Positions 1 through 6,175 are shown, numbered from the stretch's first letter. The stretch is 6,175 bases of DNA from Candidatus Sulfotelmatobacter sp. (GCA_030044775.1 JASICF010000309.1:1-6175); one strand, 5' to 3'. Made by a program: numbers and translations. Notes: generated from the letters alone by a model not told the origin.

Positions 1-1101
1 ATCTGGGGCCAGCGGTACAGCGGCAACAGCGCAGACATCATCTCGTTGCAGCAGCAGATTGCCGGCGACCTCGCCGACAAGTTGCGTTCGAAACTCAGCA
101 CTTCAGAAAAGCAGCGAGTCACTCAGCAGGGCACGCAAAATCCGCAAGCCTACGAGCTGTACTTTAAGGGACGTTACTCCTGGAACAGGAGAACGAAACA
201 TGATATCGAGCAGTCAGTCTCGTATTTCAATCAAGCGATCGCCAAAGACCCGGGTTACGCTTTGGCCTATTCGGGTCTGGCCGACGCCTATGCAGTTTTG
301 CACAGCGTAGGCGGCAATCCGAGCGAAGTGTATCCGAAGTCGAATGCCGCCGCCCGCAAAGCGCTGGAACTGGACCCGACTTTGGCCCGCCCCCATGCCG
401 TTCTGGGGAACAACGAGATGGAGTACGACTGGGATTTTGCCCGAGGGGAGGCCGATTTCAAGAAATCCTTCGAGCTCGATCCCAATGATGCAACAGCTCA
501 CCAATGGTTTGCCATGGATATCTCCGAAATTGGAGGCAGGGAGCAGGAAGCCGTCGCCGAGGCCACACGTGCTCAGCAACTCGATCCGCTGTCACCGATC
601 ATTACCACGGTGGTCGGGGAAGTCTACATAAACGCACGACAATACGATCAGGGCATTGCCGTATGCCAGAGGCTGGCTGGCGAGAATCCGACATTCGCGC
701 AAGCGCACTCCTGTTTAGCCTCTGCCTATTGGGGCAAACGGATGTACTCCCAGCTCATTGAAGAACTGAAGTCCTATTGCCAGCTTTCCGGCGATCGAGA
801 CACTTGTGACTTCACCGCCGCCCTGGAGCAAGGATTTAACTCAGCGGGCTGGAAGGGCGCTCTAACCAAAAGTATTGAAATCGCTAAAGTGCAACGCAAG
901 GCTGGATATGTGTCTGCGTACAACGTTGCCAGCCTCTATGCAGACCTGGGAGACAAGGATCAGGCTTTCCGGTGGCTCAACGCCGCGTACCAAGAGCGTG
1001 ATGCAAGTTTGTTAGATTTGAAAACCGACTTCTTACTCGATTCCATCCGTTCCGACCCACAGTTTGCAGAGTTAGTGCGGAAAGTGGGACTACCGCAGTA
1101 G
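1..1101 (+). CDS. TPR-repeat protein, C-terminal part (N-terminus off the left edge)
   Basis: The frame is open from the first base, so the gene begins outside the window. A TTG at 46 is an internal leucine, not a start. The 366 visible residues open with a segment (about 1-45, IWGQRYSG...) typical of the stretch that follows the TolB-like N-terminal domain in acidobacterial kinase-TPR or winged-helix-TPR proteins. Helical TPR-type repeats follow: about 50-100 (AYELYFKGRY, then AIAKDPGYALAYSGLADAY), 115-160 (ALELDPTLARPHAVLG), 160-195, 200-240 and 305-335. The C-terminus (SLYADLGDKDQAF, then SDPQFAELVRKVGLP) is a familiar ending of this group. TPRs mediate protein-protein contacts, so the likely role is scaffold or sensor for an N-terminal effector domain not seen here. 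Whether that effector is a kinase, a DNA-binding domain or an adenylate-cyclase-like domain cannot be decided. The family call is firm; the function is open. Confidence 0.9.
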   Translation: MWGQRYSGNSADIISLQQQIAGDLADKLRSKLSTSEKQRVTQQGTQNPQAYELYFKGRYSWNRRTKHDIEQSVSYFNQAIAKDPGYALAYSGLADAYAVLHSVGGNPSEVYPKSNAAARKALELDPTLARPHAVLGNNEMEYDWDFARGEADFKKSFELDPNDATAHQWFAMDISEIGGREQEAVAEATRAQQLDPLSPIITTVVGEVYINARQYDQGIAVCQRLAGENPTFAQAHSCLASAYWGKRMYSQLIEELKSYCQLSGDRDTCDFTAALEQGFNSAGWKGALTKSIEIAKVQRKAGYVSAYNVASLYADLGDKDQAFRWLNAAYQERDASLLDLKTDFLLDSIRSDPQFAELVRKVGLPQ

Positions 1102-1181
1102 CGAAGACCATCCGCTCTCGATATCCCGGTACGGTTGCTCAAGCGATTACAAGTTCAACTGTTGATAACAGGCGATAGCAC

Positions 1182-1706
1182 TCATTGAGCCTTCGCGGAA
1201 TGTTGCGTGGGGAACGTCGAGTATTGAACATGGACCAAGCACCACTTGCCGTGGGATTTGCGGTAAATCTGCGTTTCCGCGGCATGGAAGGAAAATGGCG
1301 CTCCATCTTTGCGTTGCCTGGCAGCGAAATCGCCTGTGAACTCCGTCCACGCGAAATCACCGTAGGAGTGAATAGACACCGTGTCAAACGTCAGCTTCCG
1401 CTCCGAATAGGAGTCTCTTAACAAAGCGTAAAGCGCTTTAATCTGCTGCGTGTCTTGCCAGCGTCCCGCCGGATTGGTTAGCGAGTCTTCCTCTGATCCG
1501 CACCAGACTTGCGATCCTAGCTGCGCATCAGCTTTGTTGACCGCCTCCGCATACGCATTCATTACATTTCTGATGTCGGCGTCGTCACCCTCCTGGGTTT
1601 GAGCGGCGAGCAAAGGATAGACAACCAGGGCCAACAGAACGATGGTTGTTGCGCCAACGAAATGCGAACCTTCGCCGCTTGGTAAGTAGTGCCAGAGGTG
1701 AGTCAT
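1182..1706 (-). CDS. exported SnoaL-like / NTF2-fold protein
   Basis: This 174-residue protein has a hydrophobic stretch at about 16-35 (FVGATTIVLLALVVYPLLAA) followed by AAQ-TQ. That reads as a signal peptide or a single N-terminal anchor with a somewhat long n-region. Residues about 44-165 look like a SnoaL/DUF4440 domain of the NTF2 fold: an opening helix (DIRNVMNAYAEAVNKAD), a middle helix (QQIKALYALLRDSY), strands (KLTFDTVSIHSYGDFAWTEFTGDF), then ETQIYRKSHGKWCLVHVQYST, where the W-x-x-x-H ending is typical. Such proteins are small cone-shaped binding or catalytic domains and many have no known substrate. The ATG is the first start in frame and keeps the hydrophobic segment, but no clear Shine-Dalgarno precedes it. 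A TAGAAT hexamer ends only 9 bases upstream, so a very short leader is possible. The gene converges on the TPR gene with an 80-bp gap and no clear terminator. The fold call is likely; the function is unknown. Confidence 0.82.
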   Translation of the reverse strand: MTHLWHYLPSGEGSHFVGATTIVLLALVVYPLLAAQTQEGDDADIRNVMNAYAEAVNKADAQLGSQVWCGSEEDSLTNPAGRWQDTQQIKALYALLRDSYSERKLTFDTVSIHSYGDFAWTEFTGDFAARQRKDGAPFSFHAAETQIYRKSHGKWCLVHVQYSTFPTQHSAKAQ

Positions 1707-2064
1707 AACGACTTCATTCTAGACGAGGGGGAGAGTCGGGGCTACGTTCTGGTGTTCAACACTCATGATTCGTGTTCCAGCGACGACGAGATACACACTG
1801 GCGAAAACAGGCGTTTACACTCAAGCTTCGGGTTTTTTCGCTTCGGGTAAATTGAAGGCAATCGGAAGATGAGCGAAATCGGGACATTCGACAGCTAGAC
1901 ACCCGGTCTGCCCCGTCTGGTGCGGATACGCCGATTGATAAACCAGATGAGGCAAACAACGAGAAAAATCTGAGGAAGTGTTGCTTATCGGCGGGTTGTC
2001 GGCCAACCTTACCTTACAAGATTAGCGAAGATTTGCTCGTCAACCATCCTGAACGAGGTTGCGC
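1707..2064. other. 358-bp gap without a convincing gene
   Basis: The gap lies between the kinase stop and the SnoaL start, both on the minus strand. Two overlapping minus-strand open frames (about 1756-1959 and 1821-2006) give unrecognisable proteins, and the second starts at a TTG without a ribosome site. Visible structure is limited to three things: a direct repeat GCTTCGGG at 1825-1832 and 1840-1847 around a T6 run; a 28-bp element at 1863-1890 that resembles one upstream of the kinase; and a weak 5-bp hairpin at 1994-2008 with no T tract. The SnoaL promoter should lie here, but I cannot place a full -35/-10 pair with confidence. Confidence 0.5.
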
Positions 2065-4725
2065 TCAGGGTGCCTCGAAGTCGAGGGCGTAAACTTCCTG
2101 CGAACCTACGTCGTGCATGAACAGTGTGGCGCCGTCTGGTGTAAGTCCGAACCAGGTGTTCCAAGGCGTCACTACGCGCCTGAAATCCCTCAAGCCGGCC
2201 ACCTGCTCGATCTTCTGGTCCGAGATGCGCACGCGATAAACCGCCTGGTCGGTACTGTACCCGTTATCGAAGTAAACAAACTTGCTGTCGGCAGACCAGT
2301 CAAAAAATCCGATCGTCGTCTTGGCCAGTTCGGACCATTTCTGTGTCGCAAAGTTGAACAGTAATAACTTCTCGCCAGCGTCGGTCGTGGCAACAAGGTA
2401 CCGTCCGTCGGGAGAGGGAGCCGGAGCGATGAGGTTGTCGGAGTCAGGAATGTTGCTGGTTTGCATGGTCTTCAGGTCAACCGAACGGACCGTCGAATGG
2501 CCTGGCTCAGAGAGATCGTTGAATGTAAGCGCAGTTCCGTCCGCGGCCCAGCCCAGATTCACGACGTTGAATTCTCCGGCATTCAGTTCGCGCAGCGTGC
2601 CGCCTTCCGCTGGGACTAGATATGGTCGAGAATGTCTTCCCGGTTCTGATGCGGAGATGGCGATTTCCCGGCTGTCGGGAGACCACCGGGCTGTAAAAAC
2701 CCAGAGGGGCGCAGACGTCAGCTGCAGCTTTTCGCTGCCGTCGATTCGACACCGCCAAAGGTTGCCTTCCGGATACGACACATAGCTGACCCATCGGCCA
2801 TCTCGCGAAAAGCTCACGGTGCGGGCGGAAATCCCTCCCAGATAGGGCGAGAATTGACCTGACTTGATATCGTAGCGAACCAGTTCCGATCGTGGTTGTT
2901 CACCGATGACGTAGATACTCTTGCCGTCCAGACTCGGCTGGGGCGAGTAGAAATTCAGCGGCCCGGCGGTCAATTGGACCGGCTCCCGGCTTATTTTGTG
3001 GAACCAATCTGCCTTCTCCCGAATGGCCCAAATGTCAGCGCGCCCCCAATTGTGAACCGTCTGAAAAACAAAAATCTTCCCATCTGGCGTCCAGTTACCG
3101 TTCGAAACATCATCACCCACGCGCCAATGTTCAAGTAGCCGACGATAATTGCTGCCGTCTGCAGAGACTTCTGCCAGCATCAACTTGTCAATCGACGTCA
3201 GCGTGAACCGGAGAGATTGGTGGTCCGGCGACCAACGTAGCCAATAGGCGCCTGCCGTTGCATCTCCCAGCTTCAAGAAGGCATGTGACGCACCGGTACG
3301 ACTCACTTCGGTCAACTCGTTCCCATGACTGACAAGCAAGTCTCCATTCGCCATCCAGATGGCATCTTGCCCCGCCATATCCGTAAGACGGCGAGGTGAG
3401 CCGCCCAGCGTTGGCACAGCGTACAGCGGCTGATCTTCCTCCGTGCCCGAAAAGCTCCCCACAACCAGCTCCGACCTGTCAGGAGAGAGGTTGTCCAAGT
3501 CTGCGTTAGGGAACGGCATAGCGATGGGAACGGTGTCTCCTCCCGACGCCGATACCTGCGCCACACCAAAACGTCCATGAACGGTTTCCTGGACGTATAA
3601 CCTCGGCCCATCGGTAAGCACAGTGGGAGTCGTTTGCCCGAAGGAATTCTTCTGCCAGCCATCGTGGGTGATTTGCGTGTAACCAGTGATTCGCGGCGGG
3701 GGCAACGTTGGGCGGAACAGGTACGCCAGAACCGCTGCGACAATCAGGATGGCGGCGGAGCTCGTGATCAGTTTGCGCCAGGAGCGAGACCGGGCAGGTG
3801 TTGGTCCGGCAACCGTTGCTGTAATGCCGTAGGCAGATGTTACCCCGCTTCGCCCCGACTCCACTCCCCGCTTCAGCCGCTTCAGATCGACGCACACTTC
3901 GGATGCGCTCTGGTAGCGGAGCTTGCGATCTTTTTCCAGGGCTTTGTTCGTGATCTGCTCCAGTTCCACGGGCAGATTGGGATTCAATCGCGCCGCCGAA
4001 GCCGGAGCCCTGTGCAGGATCGCATCAAACACCATCGCCGAGGTGTTTCCGGAAAATGCCGGCAGCCCGGTCGCCATCTCATACAGGACCGCGCCGAACG
4101 AGAACAGATCGGTCCGAGCATCCAGTTCCTCGCCGGCAGCCTGCTCCGGTGACATATATGCGATTGTTCCCACCGCTGTCCCCGGACTCGTCAGGTGTAC
4201 CTCGCTCATTACAGTTGGCGCCACGCCGAGTGACGCCGGTGAACTGCCCTGCCCGGAGGTTACCTTCGCCAAGCCGAAATCCAGGATCTTCGCATGTCCG
4301 TGTTCGGTCACGAAAATGTTTGCCGGCTTGATATCGCGGTGAACGATGCCTTTCCGATGAGCCGCGTCCAAACCTTCTGCAATCTCCACGGCGAGCGAGA
4401 CCAATTCTTCGGTCGGCAAGGGCCGGCCCAGAATGCGATCGCGCAGGGTTCTGCCCTCCAGTCGCTCCATCACAATGAAGTACTGGCCATCTTGTTGCCC
4501 AATCTCGTGGATGGTGCAAATGTTGGGATGATTCAGGGCGGAAGCCGCCCGCGCCTCGCGTTGAAAACGTTCCAGCGAAGCCGCATCGGAACTCAATTCA
4601 GGAGGCAGAAACTTCAAAGCCACGCGCCGGCCCAGGGTTAAATCTTCAGCCTCGTACACTACGCCCATCCCGCCCCCGCCCAGCTTCTGCAGAATTCGGT
4701 AGTGCGAGATGGATTGGCCGATCAT
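2065..4725 (-). CDS. transmembrane Ser/Thr protein kinase with C-terminal TolB/WD40-like propeller
   Basis: This 886-residue PknB-type kinase phosphorylates Ser/Thr on target proteins. Residues about 9-285 form the kinase domain with all key residues present: glycine loop GGGGMG (16-21), Lys38 in VALKF, helix-C Glu57, HRDIKPAN (129-136) with catalytic Asp131, DFG (149-151), the APE-equivalent SPE (192-194) and Arg270. It should therefore be active. A basic linker leads to one membrane helix at about 319-337 (LITSSAAILIVAAVLAYLF). The remaining 540 residues, probably extracytoplasmic, hold repeated propeller motifs: SPD at 414, 499 and 682, TPDG at 546 and 862, SLDG at 598, SRDG at 640, SPDG at 771. 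This architecture is abundant in Acidobacteriota and suggests a sensor. I chose the ATG at 4725 because relatives start MIGQ-ISHYRI and a promoter (4754-4782) occupies the upstream sequence. An ATG at 4755 or TTG at 4782 would add 10 or 19 residues. Ligand and substrates are unknown. Confidence 0.95.
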   Translation of the reverse strand: MIGQSISHYRILQKLGGGGMGVVYEAEDLTLGRRVALKFLPPELSSDAASLERFQREARAASALNHPNICTIHEIGQQDGQYFIVMERLEGRTLRDRILGRPLPTEELVSLAVEIAEGLDAAHRKGIVHRDIKPANIFVTEHGHAKILDFGLAKVTSGQGSSPASLGVAPTVMSEVHLTSPGTAVGTIAYMSPEQAAGEELDARTDLFSFGAVLYEMATGLPAFSGNTSAMVFDAILHRAPASAARLNPNLPVELEQITNKALEKDRKLRYQSASEVCVDLKRLKRGVESGRSGVTSAYGITATVAGPTPARSRSWRKLITSSAAILIVAAVLAYLFRPTLPPPRITGYTQITHDGWQKNSFGQTTPTVLTDGPRLYVQETVHGRFGVAQVSASGGDTVPIAMPFPNADLDNLSPDRSELVVGSFSGTEEDQPLYAVPTLGGSPRRLTDMAGQDAIWMANGDLLVSHGNELTEVSRTGASHAFLKLGDATAGAYWLRWSPDHQSLRFTLTSIDKLMLAEVSADGSNYRRLLEHWRVGDDVSNGNWTPDGKIFVFQTVHNWGRADIWAIREKADWFHKISREPVQLTAGPLNFYSPQPSLDGKSIYVIGEQPRSELVRYDIKSGQFSPYLGGISARTVSFSRDGRWVSYVSYPEGNLWRCRIDGSEKLQLTSAPLWVFTARWSPDSREIAISASEPGRHSRPYLVPAEGGTLRELNAGEFNVVNLGWAADGTALTFNDLSEPGHSTVRSVDLKTMQTSNIPDSDNLIAPAPSPDGRYLVATTDAGEKLLLFNFATQKWSELAKTTIGFFDWSADSKFVYFDNGYSTDQAVYRVRISDQKIEQVAGLRDFRRVVTPWNTWFGLTPDGATLFMHDVGSQEVYALDFEAP

Positions 4726-4753
4726 CGGGAGATGCCTGGCCTTCGGTCGCTTC

Positions 4754-4782
4754 ATCTTACGAACGCGGTGCTCATGAGTCAA
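4754..4782 (-). promoter_or_regulatory. predicted sigma70-type promoter of the kinase gene
   Basis: Read on the minus strand, TTGACT (4782-4777) matches the -35 consensus at five of six bases. After a 17-base spacer comes TAAGAT (4759-4754), matching the -10 consensus at four of six, including the conserved first TA and last T. Transcription would start near 4747, leaving a leader of about 22 bases before the ATG at 4725. That leader contains a modest AGG some nine bases before the start. If correct, this excludes the TTG at 4782 and the ATG at 4755 as start codons. It is a sequence match only, with no transcript evidence. Confidence 0.45.
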
Positions 4783-4836
4783 CGGAAGATGAGTGAATCC
4801 GGAATTGTCGCCAACGTCGTCGCGGTTGGCCGACCA

Positions 4837-5119
4837 TCACTTTCTCGGCAGGCATTGTGCGGACATGAACCGCCGCCTGCGTTGCTCCCGAAGTACCACA
4901 CGTCATCCACCCAGTCATGATTCGTTATAATCACGCCTACGATCTTTTCGTCGGAAACTGCGGCCCATGCTAATGGCCAATCCTCATCTTTGAACTTCAG
5001 GGGCACGGGATTCGGAGCAAAAAGGTCCTCGAATGTTTCATTCTCACTGCTTCGATCAGAACCTGTACCGAGACATATTCGCAGGCTTCTGGTCTCCGAA
5101 TGAACAGCTCACTGATCGT
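4837..5119 (-). pseudogene. GNAT-family N-acetyltransferase remnant with at least two frameshifts
   Basis: Three minus-strand frames give consecutive pieces of one GNAT domain. The first, from about 5119, reads ISELFIRRPEACEYVSVQVLIEAV, with the start-like IRRP beginning of the family. The second, about 5042-4896, reads NETFEDLFAPNPVPLKF, then DWPLAWAAVSDEKIVGVIITNHDWVDDVW, which carries the GNAT core strands (IVGVI, WVDDVW). The third, about 4896-4837, reads VLREQRRRRF and resembles the acetyl-CoA-binding R/Q-x-x-G-x-G/A loop, but its glycines are lost and a stop follows. The frame changes fall near 5045 and at 4895, where loss of one G after the Trp codon explains the shift. No proper start codon remains: ACG stands at 5117-5119 where an ATG would fit. 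The C-terminal third of the domain is missing or unrecognisable. A sequencing error could fake one shift but not the whole pattern. It is probably non-functional. Confidence 0.68.
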
Positions 5120-5171
5120 ATTTTAGTTGAGCCACGTGGCGCGTCTTCGGCTCGGCTACTGATTGGCAGGC

Positions 5172-5207
5172 AATCCGGACAAGGTGGAATTGTGAGCTTA
5201 ATCCGGA
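5172..5207. repeat. paired AATCCGGA direct repeats upstream of the GNAT remnant
   Basis: AATCCGGA occurs at 5172-5179 and 5200-5207, 28 bp apart, close to three helical turns. A third copy in the same orientation is at 4796-4803, just upstream of the kinase -35 box. The core TCCGGA is palindromic. They could be binding sites for a regulator of the minus-strand genes or leftovers of a mobile element end. An 8-mer in three copies is modest evidence. Confidence 0.3.
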
Positions 5208-5364
5208 TGTTACGCCACAACTGCTCTCATTGGTGCTCGCATCTGGAACGATTCACGAGGTTCGGAATCGCGAATCATGGCAGGCCTTTTCTCCTTCGTG
5301 CATAGAGGCTAAGTGAACAACTGTAATCTCGTCAGGGGACTATCCCAGCATCAAAAATGGAGTA

Positions 5365-5856
5365 ATGCGAAAAAAGTTTAAGTCCGTGGTTATGACGGCC
5401 GTGCTGTGTGGATCTGTTTTGTCGGCCTTTGGCCGACAATCGGGGACGGAGGGCGCGACTAGAGCCGGCTCCATGCAACACGGACTGAGGACTGCCCGCC
5501 TGCTTACTCCCGACGATGGGCTGGCCATAATTTCTGCCGCGCTCGATGGGCAACGACACTTCACCTCAAACCGTGACTGTTCCCACCTCGTGCATGCAAT
5601 TTATCAGCGTGCGGGCTTCCCCTACGAATACGCGGATGCCGACGATCTCTACGACGGTGTCGATGCTTTTCGCCGCGTTTCTCATCCACAGACTGGCGAT
5701 TTGATTGTGTGGCATGGTCATGTAGGAATTGTCGTGCGACCATCGCGCCACATATTTTTCAGTTTTCTGAGCAAGGGTCCAGGAACCGACAACTATCAGT
5801 CCGCATACTGGATCGAACGCGGACAGGCCCGCTTTTATCGCTATCTCAAGAAATGA
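5365..5856 (+). CDS. exported NlpC/P60-like cysteine peptidase (C40-type)
   Basis: This 163-residue protein has a signal peptide at about 1-23 (basic MRKKFK, then VVMTAVLCGSVLSAFG). The mature part carries DCSHLVHAIYQRAGFPY (71-87), in which Cys72 is the candidate nucleophile. Next comes the family's PQTGDLIVW (108-116) and HGHVGIVV (117-124), with His119 as the catalytic base. His129 is a plausible third residue, ten positions further on. NlpC/P60 enzymes usually cut peptide bonds in peptidoglycan stems in the periplasm or outside the cell. The protein is one domain with no SH3 or LysM cell-wall binding module, short for the family. Start choice: the ATG at 5365 preserves the basic n-region, whereas the ATG at 5392 would remove it. 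The ribosome site GGAG (5359-5362) is only two bases from the ATG, so initiation may be inefficient. A hydrolase of another substrate or an inactive relative cannot be excluded. Confidence 0.82.
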   Translation: MRKKFKSVVMTAVLCGSVLSAFGRQSGTEGATRAGSMQHGLRTARLLTPDDGLAIISAALDGQRHFTSNRDCSHLVHAIYQRAGFPYEYADADDLYDGVDAFRRVSHPQTGDLIVWHGHVGIVVRPSRHIFFSFLSKGPGTDNYQSAYWIERGQARFYRYLKK

Positions 5857-5950
5857 TCTGTCGCTCTGATCCAATCAGGACGTATTCACCGGGCAGACAG
5901 GTATAGTCAGGATGTCTCAAGAACTGAGTGGCCTAGACTACAACCTTCGC

Positions 5951-5972
5951 AAAGGAGACCATGTCTGTTTGA
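5951..5972 (+). promoter_or_regulatory. strong ribosome binding site with three-codon ORF ahead of the membrane protein gene
   Basis: AAAGGAG (5951-5957) is the best Shine-Dalgarno in the window and is followed after ACC by ATG TCT GTT TGA (5961-5972), a three-codon ORF encoding Met-Ser-Val. Its stop lies one base before the ATG at 5974 that opens the next gene. Termination and re-initiation could couple the two. Alternatively the same ribosome site could serve a CTG at 5965, seven bases away and in frame with the membrane protein, adding three residues. Confidence 0.45.
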
Positions 5973-5973
5973 G

Positions 5974-6175
5974 ATGACGCATTTGTTTTTTGCGGAAGCA
6001 AGACTGTCCTTACAAGGAATGGGGTGGGTTGTCGGCTGGATTTGGGCGATCATCGCGGGCGGTGGCGGGCTGTGGCTTCTCTGGACAAAAGGTCCGTGGA
6101 TGCTGACCAACGGTTGGTTCGCGCTGTGTTCTGGACTCTCTGCATGCCCGCAGATCGCGTGGTTGTTGAACAAAT
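5974..6175 (+). CDS. tryptophan-rich membrane protein, N-terminal part (runs off the right edge)
   Basis: From the ATG at 5974 the frame is open to the end of the window, giving 67 residues. Two hydrophobic segments are visible, about 16-37 (MGWVVGWIWAIIAGGGGLWLLW) and 41-65 (PWMLTNGWFALCSGLSACPQIAWLL), separated by a short TKG turn. This suggests an integral membrane protein with at least two helices. Eight of the 67 residues are tryptophan and a four-glycine run sits inside the first helix. I do not recognise the family. The start is chosen by its place just after a strong ribosome site and three-codon ORF; a CTG at 5965 is a less usual option. The gene follows the NlpC/P60-like gene by 117 bp on the same strand, but nothing shows they are co-transcribed. 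A minus-strand open frame over 5907-6173 is judged a shadow because its product lacks any fold-like pattern and begins at a TTG. Confidence 0.6.
   Translation, partial: MTHLFFAEARLSLQGMGWVVGWIWAIIAGGGGLWLLWTKGPWMLTNGWFALCSGLSACPQIAWLLNK

Noticed and set aside
46..48. TTG as start of the left-edge TPR gene
   Set aside because: The frame is open to base 1 and the upstream residues (IWGQRYSGNSADIIS) match the family, so the protein starts outside the window.
1155..1165. Palindrome TCAACTGTTGA as terminator between the convergent genes
   Set aside because: The one-base loop is impossible for a hairpin and no T run follows.
1821..2006. Possible 61-residue gene on the minus strand after the kinase
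   Set aside because: It has a TTG start without a ribosome site, no recognisable domain, and a competing open frame overlaps it; not distinguishable from chance.
1994..2008. GGTTG/CAACC hairpin downstream of the kinase stop
   Set aside because: It has a five-pair stem and no T run on the minus strand.
3634..4152. 172-residue open frame antisense to the kinase domain
   Set aside because: It is a by-product of the kinase codon pattern in GC-rich DNA; its protein has no domain and the kinase is clearly the real gene.
4779..5006. A functional 75-residue gene starting at GTG 5006
   Set aside because: Its first half is GNAT core but it loses the family pattern after WVDDVW, while the continuation is found in another frame, so it is a fragment of a broken gene.
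5184..5197. GTGGAATTGTGAGC, a 14-base match to the left half of the E. coli lac operator region
   Set aside because: The symmetric right half (GGATAACAATT) is absent and there is no LacI context or other vector sequence; most likely coincidence.
5866..5878. CTGAT-CCA-ATCAG hairpin after the NlpC/P60-like gene
   Set aside because: The stem is only five AT-leaning pairs and there is no T tract, so it is not a credible intrinsic terminator.
5902..5907. TATAGT as -10 box for the right-edge membrane protein
   Set aside because: No -35-like hexamer at 16-18 bases and no extended -10 TG; too weak alone.
5907..6173. 88-residue open frame on the minus strand at the right edge
   Set aside because: It starts at TTG and shows no fold pattern, while the plus strand gives a coherent two-helix membrane protein behind a strong ribosome site.

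Overview
The window looks like chromosome from a soil bacterium of the Acidobacteriota (Solibacter/Koribacter-like). No RNA marker gene is present, so this placement is an inference. It rests on family content: a large Ser/Thr kinase with a TolB/WD40-like propeller, a long TPR protein of the type often fused to kinases or winged-helix domains there, a secreted SnoaL-like protein and a secreted NlpC/P60-like protein. GC content is moderate.

Layout from left to right. Positions 1-1101 (+) hold the C-terminal 366 residues of a TPR-repeat protein cut by the left edge. A convergent gene at 1182-1706 (-) encodes a 174-aa exported SnoaL/NTF2-fold protein. Positions 1707-2064 form a 358-bp gap with no convincing gene. 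The main gene, 2065-4725 (-), encodes an 886-aa membrane-anchored Ser/Thr protein kinase with a C-terminal extracytoplasmic beta-propeller. A good sigma70-type promoter lies within the stretch an upstream TTG start would make coding, which argues for the internal ATG. Immediately upstream on the same strand, 4837-5119 is a decayed GNAT acetyltransferase gene broken by at least two frameshifts. About 245 bp of non-coding DNA with short repeats follows. Then comes an exported 163-aa NlpC/P60-like cysteine peptidase (5365-5856, +). The last gene is a tryptophan-rich membrane protein starting near 5974 (+) that runs off the right edge and sits behind an unusual leader: a strong ribosome binding site followed by a three-codon ORF.

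The genes do not form an evident operon or pathway. The kinase and the TPR protein are both signalling or scaffold types typical of the phylum, but the TPR gene's N-terminal output domain is outside the window. I see no CRISPR array, tRNA, rRNA, intact insertion sequence or defence system. The items most worth a second look are the frameshifted GNAT remnant, the kinase promoter/start arrangement, the short-ORF leader at 5951-5976, and a 28-bp element shared by two intergenic regions.
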